A stretch of 64,000 bases of DNA from Diphasiastrum complanatum (taxonomy: Eukaryota; Streptophyta; Lycopodiopsida; Lycopodiales; Lycopodiaceae). The notes under the pieces were generated by a model. That model worked only from the letters and a program-made list of their open reading frames with translations. It did no database searches and was not told the origin of the DNA. How positions within the stretch are numbered: the first letter of the stretch is position 1; each line of letters opens with the position of its first letter. Positions 60,412-64,000 of the stretch are shown here, one piece after another. The stretch is from the NCBI GenBank assembly GCA_029204225.1, contig CM055111.1, forward strand, positions 15,875,207 through 15,939,206, given 5' to 3'. The position numbers were made by a program, and so were the translations under genes.

Positions 60412-63210
60412 TGGGTCTCAAACTCGATACACGCTCAAAACCTAAAACTAGATTTGGCATTTGAACTTTGAGATTGAGTGCGATTTTGCTATTCTTGCTC
60501 CGTTTTCTTCCAATATACTCGAAATATTTTGTCCTTATCATCTATGCAATCAATAACAACCGTTTTCATTGGTATGCGACCAATTCTGAACTCCTACGTA
60601 ATTACGTTACAGCAAATGTTATGTCTTTTTATCATGAAGCTCCATTAGGCTATGAAACTGTAGTGTGACGAGGCTATTAAGCTATTCCCTCATCTATGCA
60701 GTCAATAGCAACCAATTTCTTTGGTATGCGAGCAATTTGGATCTCCTGCTACGTAGTTACGTTACACCAAATACTAATTCTTTTTATCATAAATCTCCGT
60801 CATCATGTGGAATTCTTCCGCAGCTTAATCATTGAAAAATGGATGCTTTGTGTCATACTAATTACTAGTACAAAATTACCGTTACTAACAATAGGCTATG
60901 AATTGCTGTGTCATAAGCCTAATAACCTATTCTCAATCTGCTGTGCTTTGCAATTTCCTTGGACTTGTGTCGTATGTCCCATAGATTCCATGATGCATTC
61001 TGTACTTATAATTGTTTTGAATGTTCTGTCTAGGATGTCATATTTCACTTCGAAATCCTTTTCTGAAACACCTTTCTCATCATATTGTAAAATTCTTTCA
61101 CAGTAACCATTGCAAGATGGATGATTTATGTGATTAATAATTACTAGGATTAAAGAATCATTACCAACAGTGGGCTATCCAACTATTATGTGGTAAGGAT
61201 ATTAACCTACTCTATATCTGCTTCCTTTTGCAGTTTTCGAAAGTAGAACCTACATTCCCTCCTGTCATCGGCATATGTTATACGCTCTTTTTGAGAAATA
61301 CCCTCACTGGGCTTCTCCTACCAGAGGTTGATACCAGTCTTTCACATGCATCCATGGGCAGACTGAATCATTGTGATTCAGAATGCCACTCAAACATACA
61401 TCAAAGTTTCTCAATAGAAACTCAAGGAAATGAGCACTAAACCAACCATGAATTTAGACACTATGTGAAAAAGGAGTCAATAGACAACACAATTAGTATT
61501 TGAACGCGACTTTATTTCAGTGAAATAACTCCTAGACCATCATGCATGCGTAGACCATCACACATGTTACGAAAACTCTCAAAATTAAACACACGATCTC
61601 TTATCTTCAAGGACGATCAAAAGCATGCAAATGGAGACACCGAAGTATCATTTCCGTCAAAAATCTTGGCCCACATTTTTTAGTGACCGATTGTCATTAA
61701 CATTTTAGGTTTCAAAACATCCAGTCCACAACGTGAGGCTTGGGTTTGAGAGAGCTAAACAAGGCTTTGGGCTTTTAGGTCTCAATCTTAAAGACATTAC
61801 GGTCCTCCTTTTGAGTGTCACCACAAGAATTCAAATTAGGGTACAACATATTGGACACCTAATGTATGGACTCTCACATGGAAGGTTAGAGATGCCCCAT
61901 AGAGAAGTTTCTTGGCCATCCTTGACCTATGATAAAAGAGAGTTTTACTTTTTGACTGATATTTTGGTGGGTCACATAAGAGAATCACTAAGCTGCTTTC
62001 ACAACACTGTGACCCACAAAGTGGATCAAAATGGGAGAGCCATGTCCGACACTTGAGATTCTTATTCTCTCTAGATATTGGTTATCTATCCTTAGCTACA
62101 CCGTCTTCAATAAGAGCTTGTTGAATGGCAAAGCATTTACCACATTGAATTTAAGCAAAAAGCTACACTTGACCATTATGTCTATGTCTGCAATGTATAT
62201 CACCTATGCAATTCAAACATTATGAACACTTGTTTCGGCACAAGTTCTAACTTAAAAGCACTTGTCAAGCATTGTTCTGTAATGGTAGTTGGCTATGACA
62301 AAATTCTAGGCTTCTTTGCATGAACAATACATCCTACTTCTGATCCAGTTTGTAACACATTGAGGATTCTTATCTCATGGGTAGGTGATCATTATAAAGC
62401 TATGACATTTTATATGAGAGAAAAATAACAATGATCAAATATATTTTTTTCATTCAATTGCACCTAGTGGTAGGATGGTACATGTCAATTCGATTTCAAA
62501 AAAGTTTACTATATGTAAGATATGTGATCATCCAACAAATGTCTAAACGAAAGATTGGAAATCATTTTTGGAATCCAGGTGACCACTTTAGGTTTCTACC
62601 TAGAGATGGATTCAGACATTTCTAGCAAGGCTTTGGTATTCTTTGTGAATAAGATATTATTGTCTTTAATATGGTATATTTTGTAAAATGAAACCAATCT
62701 TTGAAGGTGAATTCCATTTCATGCACTTTTGAACACTATATCTCTACTTTCAATGTATTTTTCAATCCATATTAAAGTTATACTTATGGTAAGATGATTT
62801 GGCAAAAAACAGTACATAATAATGTGCATAGACCTCATACATAAGGCAACTTATAAGAATTGTGTATATAAGATTTCCGTGAGTATTACATAGAATATTG
62901 GTAGTTATTAAGACAAATATTATGTGCAAACATACTCCAAAGGATTTTGGCTATTGATGAACATGATATAGCACAGTGAAATTGGATCTATAGTATTGTT
63001 ACATGCATGTCTAGCACTGAGGATTTGGAACAATCTTTGACATGGATACCATAGTCTAGTTGTCAAAATTAGTAGTTATGCCTTGATATGTCATTCAATG
63101 CCATATTTGTAATTATTAACCTCAAGGGTTCAAGCAATCCAAATTGTGACATGTGGAGTATAAGTTCATAGTATTTGATGAATATATGCATGACAAGCAG
63201 TATTGATAGT
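60412..63210. other. Non-coding part of right palindrome arm
   Basis: Mirror of 56590-59395; no gene recognised. Confidence 0.55.
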
Positions 63211-63214
63211 AACT

Positions 63215-64000
63215 CCAGTGAAGAAACTTCATGTTTATAGCGACAAAGCTTTGATAGCTTTTGACTTAGTGTTTGCAGAAATTCATGGAAACTACCCACA
63301 GGCAGAAACCACCCAAAACCGAAAGAAACCGCAAACCACCAAGGACAAAATCCAAAATTTGAAGGACGAAGCCCAAACTCCGAAGCCCGAATTCCTAAGG
63401 ACAAAGTCCAAGGCCGAGGTCTCAAACGTAAATCCCCACAACCGCAATAATGAAGCTAGTTTAGCAACAGGAGCAAAAGTTTCATCAAAATCTACTCCCT
63501 TGGTTTGCAAGAACCCCTTTGCCACTAGCCTTGGCCATACAAAAAAACTCCGAAGGCCAAAGGCCGAAAAACCCGAAGGTCAAAACCACTACAACCGTAG
63601 GACTGCAGACGATCAACGAAACATGCGAAGAGAGTTTCACGACCAAAAAACTGCAAGAAGATGATTGCGGTCATCCACGATCTCACCCGAGTGGCGGATC
63701 TTCACGCTCCAAGGACAAGGGAGATCAAGCAGGGTACCTGGAGTTGAACCACGGACGATGCTGATGGACAACTGGGTGCCATTAGAACGTGCACAACCTA
63801 GTATTCTTGTAATCCATGATTGATTAAAACATGCTTTTTCAATCTCTATATAGACGGAGTGAACGCCATAAAATTGGTTGCGTGAGTTAGGCACAGAACT
63901 GCCAGATGATGTCAAGGAGTCCGCTAGTAAGCGAGACCAGAAAAACATAGTTCGTGAGAGACATAGAATCTCTTGCGCCAACATGCATCGTGGGTTGGTC
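63215..64000 (+). mobile_element. Copia RNase H end and LTR-like block (right arm)
   Basis: Inverted counterpart of 55872-56580: KKLHVYSDKALIAFDLVFAE then the LTR-like block with TATA-like TCTATATAGACGG (about 63845-63857) and the start of the gag-side region. A short copia reverse transcriptase-like patch (FLQTKGVDFDETFAPVAKLA) lies on the opposite strand near 63450-63525. Broken; extends beyond the window. Confidence 0.7.

Larger units (their letters stand above)
59910..64000. repeat. Right arm of ~8.1 kb palindrome (continues past window)
   Basis: The right arm, together with the 12-base centre, matches the expansin intron 2 sequence from about 45846 onward in its native orientation; the left arm is the inverted copy. 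Includes a ~27-base insertion near 61830-61855 absent from the left arm. Confidence 0.95.

Overview
The window reads as nuclear DNA of a land plant: spliced genes with canonical GT..AG introns, an alpha-expansin, a SIN3-like co-repressor with plant-type C-terminus, plant copia and gypsy retroelements, a CACTA-type terminus and MITEs. I cannot name the species. The mix is typical of a large, repeat-rich plant genome. Gene density is low and most coding fragments are remains of mobile elements.

Layout. 0.1-1.66 kb: last six exons of a SIN3-like gene (+). 2.49-34.14 kb: a very large inverted repeat, with two nearly identical ~7.55 kb arms (2493-10047 and 26558-34141) around a 16.5 kb spacer. Each arm holds an old copia element, a gypsy fragment flanked by LTR pieces, a transposon-like spliced gene of unrecognised family, a SIN3-like exon fragment and a small fold-back element. 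The spacer holds a reverse-transcriptase-like fragment, a quasi-periodic array of a short hairpin motif, a gypsy fragment, a cluster of low-copy-looking genes (unknown exon, Ulp1/C48 protease-like gene, histone H3-like N-terminal exon, unknown acidic-protein gene, a less damaged copy of the transposon-like gene), a RING-H2 gene lying between two diverged direct repeats, and a ~285-base diverged tandem repeat.

34.1-35.1 kb is a microsatellite cluster and 35.16-35.56 kb ends in a CACTA-type terminus. 36-44.4 kb is a mosaic of copia and gypsy pieces, including a ~1.04 kb tandem duplication whose second copy carries a 366-base MITE (the first copy preserves the empty site), and ends in a gypsy LTR at 43877-44409. 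45.1-46.36 kb is an alpha-expansin gene in three exons, broken by one nonsense codon and one probable lost base. 46.7-56.6 kb is a head-to-tail copia array (-) sharing LTR-like blocks, with a reverse-transcriptase-like fragment inserted. 55.87-64.0 kb is an almost perfect palindrome (12-base centre at 59898-59909) whose arms both carry the expansin third exon and its downstream sequence; it runs off the window end.

No metabolic or operon-like gene cooperation is evident. The main story is structural: two independent long inverted duplications, one copying a segment that contains SIN3-derived sequence near the SIN3 gene, the other copying part of the nearby expansin gene. The most unusual coding observation is a histone H3/CENH3-like N-terminal exon immediately upstream of, and in compatible splice phase with, a Ulp1-type protease.
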